Source: Roseovarius mucosus DSM 17069
GTDB taxonomy: Bacteria > Pseudomonadota > Alphaproteobacteria > Rhodobacterales > Rhodobacteraceae
Assembly: GCF_000768555.3 (NCBI RefSeq)
Contig: NZ_KN293977.1
Location: 1-64,000 of the forward strand
Direction: 5' to 3'
DNA: 64,000 nucleotides
In this document: in pieces, positions 17,056 through 27,413 of the stretch
Layout: each line of letters opens with the position of its first letter
Numbering within the stretch: the stretch's first letter is position 1
Made by a program: the position numbers and the translations under genes
Notes under the pieces: generated by a model
Told to the model about the DNA's origin: nothing
The model's database searches: none
The model's input: only the letters and a program-made list of their open reading frames with translations

Positions 17056-18330
17056 CTAGCCGTTCTCGCGCAGGATTCCCCCTGCAAGGTAGAGGGAGCC
17101 ACAGATGAGAATCCGCGCCTCGGGGCAGGTTGCGACGATGTCGGTGATAGCGGCAAGGGCGCTCTCGGCGGTGGTGGCGGGCAGGCCCGCCGCGCGCGCG
17201 GCCTCTGCCGTTACATCGGCGGGCAGGGTGTTGGCCTCGCCGGGGATCGACAGCGCGGTGAGTGCCGTGGCATGGGCGGCCAGCGGCGTGAGATAGCCCG
17301 CGATGTCCTTGGTGTTGAGCATGCCGCAGACGAGATAGGTCGGGCGCGCGGGCAGGGTGGCCAGATGCCGGGCGAGCGCCTCGCCTGCCGCGGGGTTGTG
17401 GCCGCCATCCAGCCAGACCTCGGCCCCGGGGGCCGCATCAAGGAGCGGGCCGGTTTGCAGGCGTTGCATCCGCGCGGGCCAGAAGGCGTGGGTGACGGCG
17501 GCCTCATAGGCGGCCTCGCCCATCTGGAGGTGGCGCAGCGCGGTGAGGGCGGCGCCTGCGTTCTCGATCTGATGCGCGCCGGGCAGGTTGGGCAGGGGCA
17601 GGTCGAGAAGGCCAGTTTCGTCCTGATAGATCAGGCGGCCGCGTTCTCGGGTTGCGTGCCAGTGCTGGCCATGCGCCAGCAGGGGCGCGCCGTGGCGGGC
17701 GGCGACGGATTCGATCACGGCCAAGGCCTCGTCGGGTTGCGGGCCGACGACGCAGGGCACGCGGCGTTTGATGATCCCGGCCTTTTCGCCCGCGATCTTG
17801 GCCAGCGTGTCGCCCAGATATTGTTCATGGTCGATGGAAATGGGCGTGATGACCGTGAGCGCCGGTTGGTCGATCACGTTGGTTGCATCGAGCCGCCCGC
17901 CAAGACCCACCTCGAGCAGGGTGTAATCCGCAGGTGTCCGGGCCATGGCCAGAAGTGCCGCGCAGGTGGTGATCTCGAAATAGGTGATCGGGTCGCTGCC
18001 GTTGGCGGCGTAACATTCATCGAGAATGGCGGTCAGGTGCTCTTCTGTGATCAACTCGCCTGCAAGGCGGATGCGTTCGTGAAAGCGCGCAAGGTGGGGC
18101 GAGGTATAGGCGTGGACGGACTTGCCCGCCGCTTCGAGCCCGGCGCGGATCATCGCCTGCGTGCTGCCCTTGCCATTGGTGCCCGCGATATGGATCACCG
18201 GGGGCAGGTCGTTTTGCGGATTGCCCAAGGCATCGAGCAAGCGCCAGACGCGATCGAGCGTGAGGTCGATGATCTTGGGGTGCAGCGCCATCATCCGGGC
18301 AAGGATGGCGTCGGATGTGGGGGCGGTCAT
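17056..18330 (-). CDS. folC: Bifunctional folylpolyglutamate/dihydrofolate synthase
   Basis: Joins glutamate to dihydropteroate (folate synthesis) and extends the polyglutamate tail. 424 residues, of Mur-ligase type: ATP loop [14 protein letters not shown] at about residues 48-60, FEITTCAAL and [13 protein letters not shown] in the centre, and [11 protein letters not shown] in the C-terminal domain. Its ATG overlaps the accD stop codon (ATGA), so the two are translationally coupled. The accD-folC pair is a common bacterial arrangement. Confidence 0.96.
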   Translation of the reverse strand: MTAPTSDAILARMMALHPKIIDLTLDRVWRLLDALGNPQNDLPPVIHIAGTNGKGSTQAMIRAGLEAAGKSVHAYTSPHLARFHERIRLAGELITEEHLTAILDECYAANGSDPITYFEITTCAALLAMARTPADYTLLEVGLGGRLDATNVIDQPALTVITPISIDHEQYLGDTLAKIAGEKAGIIKRRVPCVVGPQPDEALAVIESVAARHGAPLLAHGQHWHATRERGRLIYQDETGLLDLPLPNLPGAHQIENAGAALTALRHLQMGEAAYEAAVTHAFWPARMQRLQTGPLLDAAPGAEVWLDGGHNPAAGEALARHLATLPARPTYLVCGMLNTKDIAGYLTPLAAHATALTALSIPGEANTLPADVTAEAARAAGLPATTAESALAAITDIVATCPEARILICGSLYLAGGILRENG

Positions 18331-19247
18331 TTTTGGGTGGCGTCCTGCTGCGGTTGTGCCTCGGGTCCGGGGGCGGGCAGGTCGCCCTTGATCGCGGGGG
18401 GCAAGCCCATCAACATGCGGGTGATGGTGATCAGTTCGTCGCGCAATTGGGTGCGGGGCGTCACGCGGTCAAGCATGCCGTGATCCAGCAGGTATTCGGC
18501 GCGCTGAAAGCCCTCGGGCAGTTTTTCGCGGATGGTCTGTTCGATGACGCGCGGCCCGGCAAAGCAGATGAGCGCGCCCGGTTCGGCAATCTGGACATCG
18601 CCCAACATGGCATAGGATGCCGTGACACCGCCGGTGGTAGGGTGGGTCAGCACGACGATATAGGGCAGGTTCGCCTCTTTCAGCATCTGCACTGCGACGG
18701 TGGTGCGGGGCATCTGCATGAGGCTCAGGATGCCCTCTTGCATCCGCGCGCCGCCTGCGGCGGAGAAGAGGATAAGGGGGCGTTTGAGCTTTACCGCGGC
18801 CTCGGCGGCGGCGATGATGGCGTTGCCCACATACATGCCCATGGAGCCGGCCATGAAGCTGAAGTCCTGGGCGGCGGCCACGATGGGTGTGCGACCCATC
18901 TCGCCGGTGGCGACCAGCATCGCCTCTTTCTCGCCGGTGGCCTTTTGGGCAGCGCGCAGGCGGTCGGGGTATTTCTTTTGGTCGCGGAAATGCAGGGGAT
19001 CTGGGGTGGGCGCGGGGACCTCCACCTCGGAGAAGATGCCGCCGTCAAAGAGCGCTGTAAAGCGCGCGCGCGGGGTGATGCCCATGTGATGGCCGCAGTT
19101 GGTGCAGACGTTGAGATTGTCCGAGAGTTCGCGGTGGAACAGCATGGTTCCGCACTCGTCGCATTTGGTCCAGAGGTTTTCGGGGATTTCGCGGCGCGAG
19201 AAGATCGAGTTGATCCGGGGGCGCACGTAATTGGTGATCCAGTTCAT
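18327..19247 (-). CDS. accD: Acetyl-CoA carboxylase carboxyltransferase beta subunit
   Basis: The beta chain of the carboxyltransferase, partner of AccA. 306 residues. The N-terminal zinc ribbon has C29-x2-C32 and C48-x2-C51 ([16 protein letters not shown]). The crotonase-fold core shows [32 protein letters not shown] and [16 protein letters not shown]. It is the first gene of the accD-folC pair, read on the minus strand with a four-base overlap. Confidence 0.97.
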   Translation of the reverse strand: MNWITNYVRPRINSIFSRREIPENLWTKCDECGTMLFHRELSDNLNVCTNCGHHMGITPRARFTALFDGGIFSEVEVPAPTPDPLHFRDQKKYPDRLRAAQKATGEKEAMLVATGEMGRTPIVAAAQDFSFMAGSMGMYVGNAIIAAAEAAVKLKRPLILFSAAGGARMQEGILSLMQMPRTTVAVQMLKEANLPYIVVLTHPTTGGVTASYAMLGDVQIAEPGALICFAGPRVIEQTIREKLPEGFQRAEYLLDHGMLDRVTPRTQLRDELITITRMLMGLPPAIKGDLPAPGPEAQPQQDATQK

Positions 19248-19308
19248 TGGGTCCGGTCTCTCTGGTAACGTTGCGCCCTCACATAAGCGGGGCGCGGGTG
19301 AAATGCAA

Positions 19309-20196
19309 TCAGCGGCGCAAGCTGAGGCGAATGGCGAGCCAGCCGCAGATGAGGATCAGCAGGTCGAGCGGCATCATGGCCCAGAGAGCGTCGGCATTGT
19401 CCACGGTGAAGGGATAGGCATAGAGCGCCAGCCCGTCGAATTGCCCGCGCGGGGCGGCGATCATGATGGCGCTGAAATTGTTGATGAAATGCAGTGCCGT
19501 GGCGGGGCCAAGGGTGCCGGAACGGGCGGTGAGGTCTGCGGCGGCCAGACCGAAGGCCGCAGCCCAGGCGACCACGACCCAGGCGTTTGCGCCAAAGCTG
19601 ATGGGATCGTAGTGCAGCATGGCAAAGCTGACGGAGGGCAGCACCATCCATACAAGGGGCGATGCAAAACGCGCGGCAAGCTGGCTTTGCAAATAGCCGC
19701 GAAACACCAGTTCTTCGGCAAAGACCTGAAGAAAGAGGCCCGTCAGGGCGAGCGGCAGAAGCATCAGCCATTGCGAGGCGGGCAGGTTGGCAACCGGTTC
19801 CAGCCCTTCGGGCATGGGCAGAAAGAGCAGAGCACCGTAAAGCAGCAGCATCACCCCCATCGCGCGGGTGAACTGGCGCAAGGCTAGGGCATGGGGGCCG
19901 ATGATGCTAGATAGGCCGCGCCGGTGGACGATGCGCAGGGTGAGGCCCAAGGCCACGATCAGCAGACCGAACACGAAGAGGTTGATCAGCACGCCCTGCG
20001 GGTTCGAGGCGCTTTCGATTCCCGGCGAGATTTGCGCCCAAGCCTCGGGTCCGAAGAGCAGCGGCAGAAGGGCGGCATAGCCATAGCTGAGCGCCACAAA
20101 GACCGGCACGCCAAGGGCGATGCCCGCCACAAGCCGCCCCGGATGGGCCGTGGCACGGGCAGGACCAACGAGGATTTCATGGGCGTCATATCTCAT
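19309..20196 (-). CDS. CPBP-family intramembrane glutamic endopeptidase
   Basis: A 295-residue inner-membrane protein with about eight hydrophobic segments. The CPBP/ABI (Rce1-like) catalytic signature is seen as EELVFRG (E161, E162, R166), followed by a conserved histidine in FAMLHYD and by LHFINN. Such proteins cleave or process membrane-associated substrates, and bacterial members are often of unknown target. It is divergent from ilvD (98-bp gap) with no operon partner. Confidence 0.88.
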   Translation of the reverse strand: MRYDAHEILVGPARATAHPGRLVAGIALGVPVFVALSYGYAALLPLLFGPEAWAQISPGIESASNPQGVLINLFVFGLLIVALGLTLRIVHRRGLSSIIGPHALALRQFTRAMGVMLLLYGALLFLPMPEGLEPVANLPASQWLMLLPLALTGLFLQVFAEELVFRGYLQSQLAARFASPLVWMVLPSVSFAMLHYDPISFGANAWVVVAWAAAFGLAAADLTARSGTLGPATALHFINNFSAIMIAAPRGQFDGLALYAYPFTVDNADALWAMMPLDLLILICGWLAIRLSLRR

Positions 20197-20294
20197 GCGC
20201 GCAAGCTATAGGCAGGGCAGAGGGGTTGCAATCGGCTTGCCCCCGCCGCGCCGCTGGCCTAGACCGATTTCCAGCTAATTCCGGGAGGCCTCTC

Positions 20295-22052
20295 ATGACC
20301 AAGTTCGACAAAGCCAAACTGCCCAGCCGTCACGTGACCGAAGGGCCCGAGCGCGCGCCGCATCGGTCCTATTACTATGCCATGGGCATGACCGAGACAG
20401 AGATCCATCAACCGCTCGTGGGTGTGGCGACCTGCTGGAACGAGGCGGCCCCCTGCAATATCTCGCTCAACCGTCAGGCGCAGGCCGTCAAGGGCGGCGT
20501 GAAAGAGGCGCATGGCAGCCCACGCGAGTTCACCACGATCACGGTGACGGACGGGATCGCCATGGGGCATGAGGGTATGCGCTCGAGCCTCGCGAGCCGT
20601 GAGGCGATTGCCGACACGGTGGAGTTGACCATGCGCGGGCATTGCTATGATGCGCTGGTGGGTCTGGCGGGCTGCGACAAATCCCTGCCGGGGATGATGA
20701 TGGCGATGGTGCGCTTGAACGTGCCGTCGGTGTTCATCTATGGCGGGTCGATCCTGCCGGGCAAGGCGCCGCAGGTCGAGGAAATCCCGGCGGACTTCCG
20801 CAGTCGCGATCTGACTGTGCAGGATATGTTCGAGGCGGTGGGGCGGCATCAGAATGCCGAGATGTCCGATAAGGCGCTGGATATGCTGGAGCGGGTGGCC
20901 TGCCCGTCGGCGGGGGCCTGCGGTGGGCAGTTTACCGCCAACACCATGGCCTGTGTGTCCGAGGCGATTGGTCTGGCGTTGATGAATTCCTCAGGCATGC
21001 CCGCGCCTTATGAGAGCCGCGATCAATATGCCGAGGCCTCTGGCCGGGCGGTGATGCAGCTCTTGGAAAAGAACATCCGGGCGCGCGATGTGGTGACGCT
21101 CAAGAGTTTGCAGAATGCGGCGCGGGTCGTGGCCTGCACCGGGGGCAGCACCAATGCGGGTCTGCACCTGCCTGCGATTGCGCATGAGGCGGGGATTGAT
21201 TTCTTTCTCGAGGATGTCTGCGACATCTTCCGCGACACGCCCTATTTCGTCGATCTGAAACCGGGTGGGGCCTATGTGGCCAAGGACCTCTATGATGCTG
21301 GCGGCATTCCGGTGGTCATGAAGGAATTGCGCAAGGCGGGGCTGATCCATGAGGATTGCATCACCGCCAGCGGGCGCAGCATCGGCGAGGAGCTGGACCT
21401 GATCGAGCGCGAGGCCGATGGTAAGGTGATCTATCCGATTGAAACGCCGATCACCAAGACGGGGGGCGTTGTCGGCCTCAAGGGCAATCTGGCCCCGACC
21501 GGCGCGATCGTGAAAGTGGCGGGCATCGCGCCCGAGCATCAGGTCTTTACCGGCCCGGCGCGGGTGTTCGAATGCGAAGAGGATGCGTTCGAGGCGGTCA
21601 AGGCGCGCGCCTACAAGGAGGGCGAGGTGATCGTCATCCGCAATGAGGGCCCGGCGGGCGGCCCCGGCATGCGCGAGATGCTGTCGACCACGGCGGCGCT
21701 GAGCGGTCAGGGCATGGGCAAGAAGGTGGCGTTGATCACCGACGGGCGTTTCTCTGGGGCGACACGCGGGTTCTGTGTGGGCCATGTCGGGCCGGAGGCG
21801 GCGCATGGCGGGCCTATTGCCTTGATTGCCACGGGCGACATGATCACGATCGACGCGATCAAGGGTGTATTGTCGGTCGACTTGAGTGACGAGGAATTGG
21901 CCAAGCGCAAGGACGCGTGGAAAGGGCCGCGTGAGACCATCTACACGAGCGGCGCGCTGTGGAAATATGCGCAGTTGGTGGGCGAGACCTACAAGGGCGC
22001 TGTCACCCATCCCGGCGCGGCGTTCGAGCGGCATGTTTATATGGACCTCTGA
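20295..22052 (+). CDS. ilvD: Dihydroxy-acid dehydratase
   Basis: An iron-sulfur enzyme of branched-chain amino acid synthesis that dehydrates 2,3-dihydroxy-3-methylbutanoate and its ethyl homologue. 585 residues from an ATG behind GGGAGG. Cluster-ligand cysteines are placed in [23 protein letters not shown] and [30 protein letters not shown] and GGPIALI lie near the C-terminus. An in-frame extension to 20226 has no family sequence. A lipoprotein gene begins inside its last 20 bases in another frame. Confidence 0.97.
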   Translation: MTKFDKAKLPSRHVTEGPERAPHRSYYYAMGMTETEIHQPLVGVATCWNEAAPCNISLNRQAQAVKGGVKEAHGSPREFTTITVTDGIAMGHEGMRSSLASREAIADTVELTMRGHCYDALVGLAGCDKSLPGMMMAMVRLNVPSVFIYGGSILPGKAPQVEEIPADFRSRDLTVQDMFEAVGRHQNAEMSDKALDMLERVACPSAGACGGQFTANTMACVSEAIGLALMNSSGMPAPYESRDQYAEASGRAVMQLLEKNIRARDVVTLKSLQNAARVVACTGGSTNAGLHLPAIAHEAGIDFFLEDVCDIFRDTPYFVDLKPGGAYVAKDLYDAGGIPVVMKELRKAGLIHEDCITASGRSIGEELDLIEREADGKVIYPIETPITKTGGVVGLKGNLAPTGAIVKVAGIAPEHQVFTGPARVFECEEDAFEAVKARAYKEGEVIVIRNEGPAGGPGMREMLSTTAALSGQGMGKKVALITDGRFSGATRGFCVGHVGPEAAHGGPIALIATGDMITIDAIKGVLSVDLSDEELAKRKDAWKGPRETIYTSGALWKYAQLVGETYKGAVTHPGAAFERHVYMDL

Positions 22053-22635
22053 GCGGGGCGGGGTCCGGGCGATAGCGCGCCGGACCCTGCTTGGGCTGGG
22101 GATGATGGCCCTTGCGGGCTGTCTTGCCGCGCCTGCGGGCAAGCCTCAGGCGATGACGGCGGTCGCGTTTTACGAGGGTGCGGTGGTGGTGACGGGCCCG
22201 CGTGGCTATTGCGTGGATGCGGCCAGCGTGCGGCGTGGAGTGTCGGGCAGTTTCGCGCTGATTGCCAGTTGTCTAAGTCTGGGGCAGATGGGCGGCGTCT
22301 ATGCCGATCCGGCGGTGATGACTGTTTCGGTTCTGCCGCGCGTGGCGTCGGCGCAAGCACCGGATGCTCAGGCCATGGCCCGGGCGCTGGCCCCGGCAGA
22401 GGTGCGGGTGGCGCAGGAAAAGGACGGTCTGGCCGTGGTGCAGGTGATGCAGGGCGGCGATGCCGCGCTTCCGGGGGGCGATCCGGTACATTGGCGTGCT
22501 GGACTGGTGATCAACGGGCATCTGGTGGGACTGGCGGTTTACGGCCCCGAGGGGCAGGGTGTGTCGGGGGCCGAGGGGCAGGCGTTGGTGCAAGCCCTGG
22601 CGCGGGCGATGCGGGCGGCAAGCCCATCCTCCTGA
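22033..22635 (+). CDS. Predicted lipoprotein, function unknown
   Basis: 200 residues. Basic residues, a hydrophobic stretch and a lipobox ([17 protein letters not shown]30) predict lipid attachment at the outer face of the membrane. The remainder is a small globular domain with two conserved-looking cysteines (GYCVD, IASCLS), not recognised. The start at 22033 overlaps the ilvD stop by 20 bases in a different frame. No strong ribosome binding site is visible, so translation may depend on ilvD. The exact start is uncertain. Confidence 0.65.
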   Translation: MFIWTSERGGVRAIARRTLLGLGMMALAGCLAAPAGKPQAMTAVAFYEGAVVVTGPRGYCVDAASVRRGVSGSFALIASCLSLGQMGGVYADPAVMTVSVLPRVASAQAPDAQAMARALAPAEVRVAQEKDGLAVVQVMQGGDAALPGGDPVHWRAGLVINGHLVGLAVYGPEGQGVSGAEGQALVQALARAMRAASPSS

Positions 22636-22742
22636 TCTTTGGGATGGATTGTTTCCTCTTTTGAATTAATGCTATGCAAGGATTTGGGACGTAGCAGTGC
22701 GGCACGGCCGCGCGTGCGAAGATTGGCAAGGGTGCGCTCTGC

Positions 22743-23501
22743 ATGAAATTACTGGACGTGTTGACGCATCGCCACAGCCTGCGCAAATGGCGTCAGACTG
22801 CGCGCAATGCCCCGATGATGGGCTTGGCGGAGTTGCGGCGCGCGCGGGCGCGGGCGCGCAAGCTGATGTATTCGCTCAACGAGGTGATCTCGATTTCCGA
22901 TAACCGGCTGGCGTTGCCGATGATCGGGTCGAATTCGTTTTCCCGGCCGCATGGCACCGATTGGGCCTGGCGGCCTGAATTGTGGCGCGAGCCCTTGCCG
23001 GTGCCCGGCATGGCCTCGGTCCGGTCCAAGTCTATGCTGGGGCGCGAGGTGACACTGTTTCACGATTGCGCCCGTTCGGAGCTGTGTTTGCGCCAGTTGC
23101 GCAACAGCCGCGAGGCGGATCTGGCGCCTTATGGGTTGCGGATGGATGTGTTTGCCTTTGACGGATCGTTTCTGTCGGTGGTGCTGGATTTTCCGCAGCA
23201 GGCGGTGAACGGGCTGACCAAGCGGCATCTGTTGCGGATGGATACGATTGTGGAATTGGAAAAGCCGCTGGAAATCTTTGCCCGGCTCAACATCAAGCAC
23301 GGGCCGAATACCGAACAGATCGTGCGGGAATTGCCGCTGAATGCCGAAGAAATCATGGTCGAATTCGATCTGGCCTATTCCAACCTGAACGAAAAGCGGG
23401 TGGAGCGGGCGTGGATCGACCTGATCTTCGAGAATCCGCAGATGAGCCAGCTTGTGTTGCGGGATGTGACGTTTAGCCGTCGCCCGCGCGCGGCGCTATA
23501 G
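22743..23501 (+). CDS. Conserved hypothetical protein (DUF6478-like)
   Basis: 252 residues with no signal peptide or membrane helix. The N-terminus is very basic (LRRARARARKLMYSLNEVI). The centre is rich in beta-type sequence (LAPYGLRMDVFAFDGSFLSVVLDFP), and the C-terminal part contains LNLKHGPNTEQI-like segments and a final FSRRPRAAL. I recall this as a Rhodobacteraceae-restricted family (DUF6478), but no function is known to me. A second uncharacterised gene follows 12 bp downstream, so the two probably form an operon and may act together. Confidence 0.75.
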   Translation: MKLLDVLTHRHSLRKWRQTARNAPMMGLAELRRARARARKLMYSLNEVISISDNRLALPMIGSNSFSRPHGTDWAWRPELWREPLPVPGMASVRSKSMLGREVTLFHDCARSELCLRQLRNSREADLAPYGLRMDVFAFDGSFLSVVLDFPQQAVNGLTKRHLLRMDTIVELEKPLEIFARLNIKHGPNTEQIVRELPLNAEEIMVEFDLAYSNLNEKRVERAWIDLIFENPQMSQLVLRDVTFSRRPRAAL

Positions 23502-23513
23502 GGGGGTGCGGTG

Positions 23514-23891
23514 ATGAGCGAGTGGACATTGACCAAGACGCGGCTCTTTGAAGGGGTCTGGGAGGGTGTGCTGACACGGGCGGGCGAGGCAGAGGCTGCG
23601 CCCGAGATCGAGGTCACGCATCAGCAAGAGCCGGTGGCGGGGGTCGTGGTGACGGCGAAGCCGGAGGAAAACCTCTGGGTGGTGCGGGTGCCGGTGCCCT
23701 TGGAAAAGATCGCGGACGGGGTACAGACCTTTGTGATCCGGGATCGGCGGAGCGGCGAGGTTCTGGACAGTTTCGCGCTCTTGGCGGGGGATGTGCTGAG
23801 CTATGACATTCGCGCCGAAATGGCGCTCTTGCGCGAGGAATTGGACCTGCTCAAGCGGGCATTCCGGCGGCATTGTCTGGATACGCTGTAG
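23514..23891 (+). CDS. Conserved hypothetical protein paired with the preceding gene
   Basis: 125 residues, soluble, acidic. The N-terminal half is beta-rich (WTLTKTRLFEGVWEGVLT, VVRVPVPLEKI). A short C-terminal helix follows (DIRAEMALLREELDLLKRAFRRH) that looks able to form a coiled coil. GTG at 23511 and ATG at 23514 are alternative starts; ATG is preferred. Family and function not recognised. Its proximity to the gene ending at 23501 implies co-expression. Confidence 0.7.
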   Translation: MSEWTLTKTRLFEGVWEGVLTRAGEAEAAPEIEVTHQQEPVAGVVVTAKPEENLWVVRVPVPLEKIADGVQTFVIRDRRSGEVLDSFALLAGDVLSYDIRAEMALLREELDLLKRAFRRHCLDTL

Positions 23892-23921
23892 GGTCGTTGC
23901 ATCTGATCGGGGTCACAGCGT

Positions 23922-23982
23922 CCCGGCCCCCGAGCCGGGGCCTCTATGCTGCTTGGGTGTGGTCCCGGGTCAAGCCCGGGAC
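23922..23982. repeat. Pair of GC-rich palindromes (REP-like)
   Basis: Two adjacent hairpins: CCCGGC/GCCGGG (23922-23939) and GTCCCGGG-TCAAG-CCCGGGAC (23962-23982). They fill the space between convergent genes and could terminate transcription from both sides. A closely similar GTCCCGGG/CCCGGGAC stem recurs near 61290. Confidence 0.7.
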
Positions 23983-24012
23983 GGGTGTGGTTTCTATGGG
24001 GTGCCGCACGTT

Positions 24013-24720
24013 CTAGAGGCGGTCGAGATCACCCTTGCGCGGGAACATCTGTTGCACGACGCCTGCAAAGAGCAGGTAGACGCTGGTGATCACCAGCCCC
24101 CAATGCGCCCAGCTTTGCGGATCGAAATGCACCCAGGCCGCCCAGCCGGCAAAGAAGGTCCACGCCAGGGCCATGGGCAGGGTCAGCCAGCGCCAGCGTT
24201 CGGTGCGGACGGGATGCACGAATTTGAGCGGCAGGAACATGGCCACCGCGAGCACCACCACCAATCCGAGGATGATCCAGAAATTCGGAGCGAGCGCGAA
24301 GAGCACCAGCACCAGCATGTTCCAGCATCCGGGAAAGCCGGAAAAGGAATTGTCCTTGGTTTTCATCCGTGTGTCGGCGAAATACATCGCACTTGCAAAG
24401 GTGATCACGATGATGGCGAGCCAGCCTGTCCAGCCCGGCAAGAGATCGGATTTAAAGAGCGCAAAGGCCGGGATGAACACATAGGTGAGATAGTCGATGA
24501 TCAGATCGAGCAGCACGCCGTCAAATTCGGGGGCATATTGCTGCACATCGTATTTGCGCGCGAGCGGCCCGTCGATGCCGTCCACCGCAAAGGCCACCAC
24601 CAGCCAGAGGAACATCAGTTCCCATTTGTGATCGACTGCCGCGAGCATCGCAAGCATCGCGAAGACGGCACCGGTGGCAGTAAAAAGGTGAACAAGGAGC
24701 GCGCGCATCTGTAGGGTCAT
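24013..24720 (-). CDS. pcs: Phosphatidylcholine synthase
   Basis: Condenses CDP-diacylglycerol with choline to make phosphatidylcholine in the inner membrane. 235 residues with about seven to eight hydrophobic segments. The CDP-alcohol phosphotransferase motif D50-G51-x2-A54-R55 ... G68-x3-D72-x3-D76 is complete, with the long spacing typical of Pcs. FADTRMKTKDNSFSGFPGCWN and the final VQQMFPRKGDLDRL region also fit Pcs rather than PgsA or PssA. Free choline uptake genes are not in the window. It is a single-gene unit. Confidence 0.92.
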   Translation of the reverse strand: MTLQMRALLVHLFTATGAVFAMLAMLAAVDHKWELMFLWLVVAFAVDGIDGPLARKYDVQQYAPEFDGVLLDLIIDYLTYVFIPAFALFKSDLLPGWTGWLAIIVITFASAMYFADTRMKTKDNSFSGFPGCWNMLVLVLFALAPNFWIILGLVVVLAVAMFLPLKFVHPVRTERWRWLTLPMALAWTFFAGWAAWVHFDPQSWAHWGLVITSVYLLFAGVVQQMFPRKGDLDRL

Positions 24721-24761
24721 TCGGGTTTAATGACGCAGAGATGACGGATTTGCAAACAAAA

Positions 24762-24786
24762 GCCCGGCCCCTGAGAGGAGCCGGGC
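24762..24786 (-). terminator. Intrinsic terminator after the cytochrome P460 gene
   Basis: GCCCGGC/GCCGGGC stem. Read on the minus strand it is followed by TTTTGTTT and lies 20 bases past the stop codon at 24806. Confidence 0.75.
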
Positions 24787-24805
24787 GAATTTTCTGGCGA
24801 GCTGC

Positions 24806-25393
24806 TCAGTTTGCGAGCCGCACCTCTTCCAGTGGATAGGCCAGCATATCCTGTGCCTCCCATGCGACGTGGCAGTCATGGCAGAAGCTTTGCTTGAATT
24901 TCATCGGCTTGCCGTTGGGCTGAATGCCGCCATAGACCCAATCGGCGGTCTCGGGCGCGCTGCCCGGTTCGCCCTTGGTCATGATGAAGAGCGGGCCGGG
25001 CACAGCGGCCTTTTTCTTGGCGCTGATGGTGATGCTTTCCTTGGCCAGCACGGATCCTACGGGCATGTTCACGCCCTCGGTCGCGTATTTCAGGTATTGC
25101 TCGGCGGCGATGTCATTGGCGAAGGTATAAAGCAGGCGGTTGCCATGGGCACCGGCCACGGCGGGGCGGGTCGAGGACACGGTCCAGTCACGATAGGCGC
25201 TGGCGACGGCATCGCCTTCTTTTGCGTAGCCTGCGACCATCTCGTCCTTGATGCAGGCGTAGATTTCCTCAATCGCGGCGGCCTCGAGCGCGAAGGGGTC
25301 ATCCACCGCGACGGCACATTCGGCGGCATGGGCGGTTTGCGCAAAGCTGAGGCTGGCCATCAGGGTCGCGGCGGCGAAAAGCTGGCGGTTCAT
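24806..25393 (-). CDS. Periplasmic cytochrome P460-family haem protein
   Basis: 195 residues with a clear signal peptide (MNRQLFAAATLMASLSFAQTAHA). A single c-type haem motif CHDCH (C171, C174, H175) lies near the C-terminus. The P460-domain sequence ...VPGPLFIMTKGEPGS...DWVYGGIQPNGKP precedes it. Family members are mono-haem periplasmic proteins; some oxidise hydroxylamine or handle nitric oxide. The active lysine-haem crosslink cannot be judged here. The start at 25393 follows GGGAGA. No nitrogen-oxidation genes are nearby, so the physiological substrate is open. Confidence 0.8.
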   Translation of the reverse strand: MNRQLFAAATLMASLSFAQTAHAAECAVAVDDPFALEAAAIEEIYACIKDEMVAGYAKEGDAVASAYRDWTVSSTRPAVAGAHGNRLLYTFANDIAAEQYLKYATEGVNMPVGSVLAKESITISAKKKAAVPGPLFIMTKGEPGSAPETADWVYGGIQPNGKPMKFKQSFCHDCHVAWEAQDMLAYPLEEVRLAN

Positions 25394-25647
25394 TCTGAAT
25401 TTTCTCCCTTTAAATGATGAGACACGGCGGTCATCCACGCGGACATTTGCATGAATCCACTGTAATTGAACTTAACTATTGCGTGAGGCGTTGAAGGGAT
25501 CGCGGGCTGTGATGGGCCGGGGCTGTGCGATTGCTGCAATGCGGCAACACTCTGCGGCAGCTGTCCGGTGATGGGCGATTTCCGACCGGATTCGCGCTAT
25601 GATACCTTCAGGGAGGGGACCTGTTCGATCCGGGAAAGGGAACCCAA

Positions 25648-25875
25648 ATGGCCGAGACCGACCTGACGACCCGCTTCATGCCTGCCAATTGGCGGCACGA
25701 TCTGGACCTTTTTCTGGCCGAGCGTGCCGCCGGGATGAATGGCTATCTCTTGGCGCGTCCTAGGCTGGCGAGCGTGGCGCATCTCGAGAGCCTGTCTGAG
25801 TCTGAATTGGCGGCGATGGGGCTGACGCGCGCCGATATTCCCAGCTTTGTATTTGAGGACCTTTTACCGGAGTGA
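25648..25875 (+). CDS. Small DUF1127-like protein
   Basis: 75 residues. The C-terminal LESLSESELAAMGLTRADIPSFVFEDL fits the DUF1127/YjiS pattern LxxLSDxELxDIGLTRxDI, while the N-terminal half is not basic as in classic members. The ATG follows AAGGGA. It precedes trkH by 63 bp on the same strand. DUF1127 proteins can bind RNA or act in stress responses in alphaproteobacteria; no direct function can be given for this one. Confidence 0.7.
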   Translation: MAETDLTTRFMPANWRHDLDLFLAERAAGMNGYLLARPRLASVAHLESLSESELAAMGLTRADIPSFVFEDLLPE

Positions 25876-25938
25876 GTGCTGAACGCGGGCATTGATCCAG
25901 CTTGACAGTCTCGGCGGCAGCGGCCAACTCTGCGCCTC

Positions 25939-27387
25939 ATGTTCGATATGCGACCCGTGGGATATCTCGTTGGCCTGATGGTCATGGCCATGGGCCTGAC
26001 CATGGCGCTGCCGCTCTTGGTGGATATCGCCGAGGGGCGCGAACATTGGCCGGTTTTTGCCGAGAGCATGATCGTGACCTGCATTGCGGGCGGATTGGTG
26101 GCCCTGTCGTGCAAGAATTCGATGGGGCAACCTCTGACCATCCAGCAGGCGTTTTTGCTGACCACGCTGGTCTGGGTGGCGCTGCCGCTGTTTGGCGCGC
26201 TGCCCTTCATGCTGGGCGAAACCGATCTGGATTTCATCGACGCTTTTTTCGAGGCGATGTCGGGTGTGACCACCACAGGGGCGACGGTGATTGCCGGGCT
26301 GGATACCTTGCCCAAGGGCCTCTTGCTGTGGCGGGGCATCCTGCAATGGCTGGGCGGTCTGGGGATCGTGATCGTGGCGCTGGTGTTCCTGCCCGAGATG
26401 CGGGTGGGGGGGATGCAATTCTTTCGCGCCGAGGGGTTCGACACCTTTGGCAAGGCGCTGCCGCGCACCATCGACATCTCGAAGGGGGTGCTCAACGTCT
26501 ATCTGGGGCTGACCGCGATTTGCACGCTTACCTTTCTTGCTCTTGGCATGGGCGCGTTTGATGCGACGGTGCATGCGCTGACCACGGTCTCGACGGGGGG
26601 GTTTTCCAGCATGGACAGTTCCTTTGCGGCCTTTCCTGGCGGGCCGCAATATGCCTGCGTGGTTTTCATGATCCTGGCCAGTCTTCCCTTTGTGCGGATG
26701 ATGCAGGGGGTGCAGGGTAATATCCTGCCGCTCTATCGCGACACGCAGGTGCGCACCTACCTGCGGTGGATTTTTTATTCCGTCGCCTTGGTGGTTGGCT
26801 ATGATTTCATAATGAACGGCCAGTTATCGGAAGAAAGCGTGCGCTTGCGGCTGTTCAACATCGTGTCGATCTTTTCCGGCACCGGATTCGGCGATGGCGA
26901 TGTGACGGCCTGGGGGACATTTCCCTTTGTGGTGCTGATCGTGGTGGGGGCGATTGGCGGCTGCACCGGGTCGACGGGCTGTTCGATCAAGATTTTCCGC
27001 TACCAGCTGATGTTGCGCGCCATGGGGCAGCAGGCGCGGCGCATTTTCAACCCGTCCAGCGTGATGATCCTGCGCCATGAGGGGCGGCGGGTCGAGGATG
27101 AGGTGCTGCAATCGGTGATGCTGCTCTTTACCGTCTATATCCTGTCGCTGGGGTTTTTCTCGGTCGCGCTGGAGTTGACCGGGCTCACGCTGATGGAATC
27201 GGTGACGGGGGCCTGGACCGCGATTTTCAACGTCGGCCCGGCCTTTGGTCCCAGTGTCGGGCCGACCGGATCGCTGCTGGAGTTTCCCGATGCGGCCAAG
27301 GCGTTGATGATCCTTGCCATGCTGATGGGGCGGTTGGAAATTCTGGCCGTGATCGTGCTTATCCTGCCGTCGTTCTGGCGTCCGTGA
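25939..27387 (+). CDS. trkH: TrkH-family potassium uptake permease
   Basis: The K+-translocating membrane subunit of the Trk system, 482 residues with about ten to twelve hydrophobic segments. Four pore-loop repeats carry filter glycines: MSGVTTTGATV, LTTVSTGGFS, IFSGTGFGDGD and AIFNVGPAFGPS. QWLGGLGIVIVALVFLPEMRVGGMQFFRAEGFD is characteristic of TrkH. The TrkA regulatory subunit is not in the window. The start ATG has a weak ribosome binding site. Confidence 0.95.
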   Translation: MFDMRPVGYLVGLMVMAMGLTMALPLLVDIAEGREHWPVFAESMIVTCIAGGLVALSCKNSMGQPLTIQQAFLLTTLVWVALPLFGALPFMLGETDLDFIDAFFEAMSGVTTTGATVIAGLDTLPKGLLLWRGILQWLGGLGIVIVALVFLPEMRVGGMQFFRAEGFDTFGKALPRTIDISKGVLNVYLGLTAICTLTFLALGMGAFDATVHALTTVSTGGFSSMDSSFAAFPGGPQYACVVFMILASLPFVRMMQGVQGNILPLYRDTQVRTYLRWIFYSVALVVGYDFIMNGQLSEESVRLRLFNIVSIFSGTGFGDGDVTAWGTFPFVVLIVVGAIGGCTGSTGCSIKIFRYQLMLRAMGQQARRIFNPSSVMILRHEGRRVEDEVLQSVMLLFTVYILSLGFFSVALELTGLTLMESVTGAWTAIFNVGPAFGPSVGPTGSLLEFPDAAKALMILAMLMGRLEILAVIVLILPSFWRP

Positions 27388-27413
27388 CACCCTGACCTGA
27401 AAAGGAGCCTGAC

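Noticed and set aside
16999..18483. 494-codon plus-strand open frame
   Set aside because: Antisense to folC and the end of accD.
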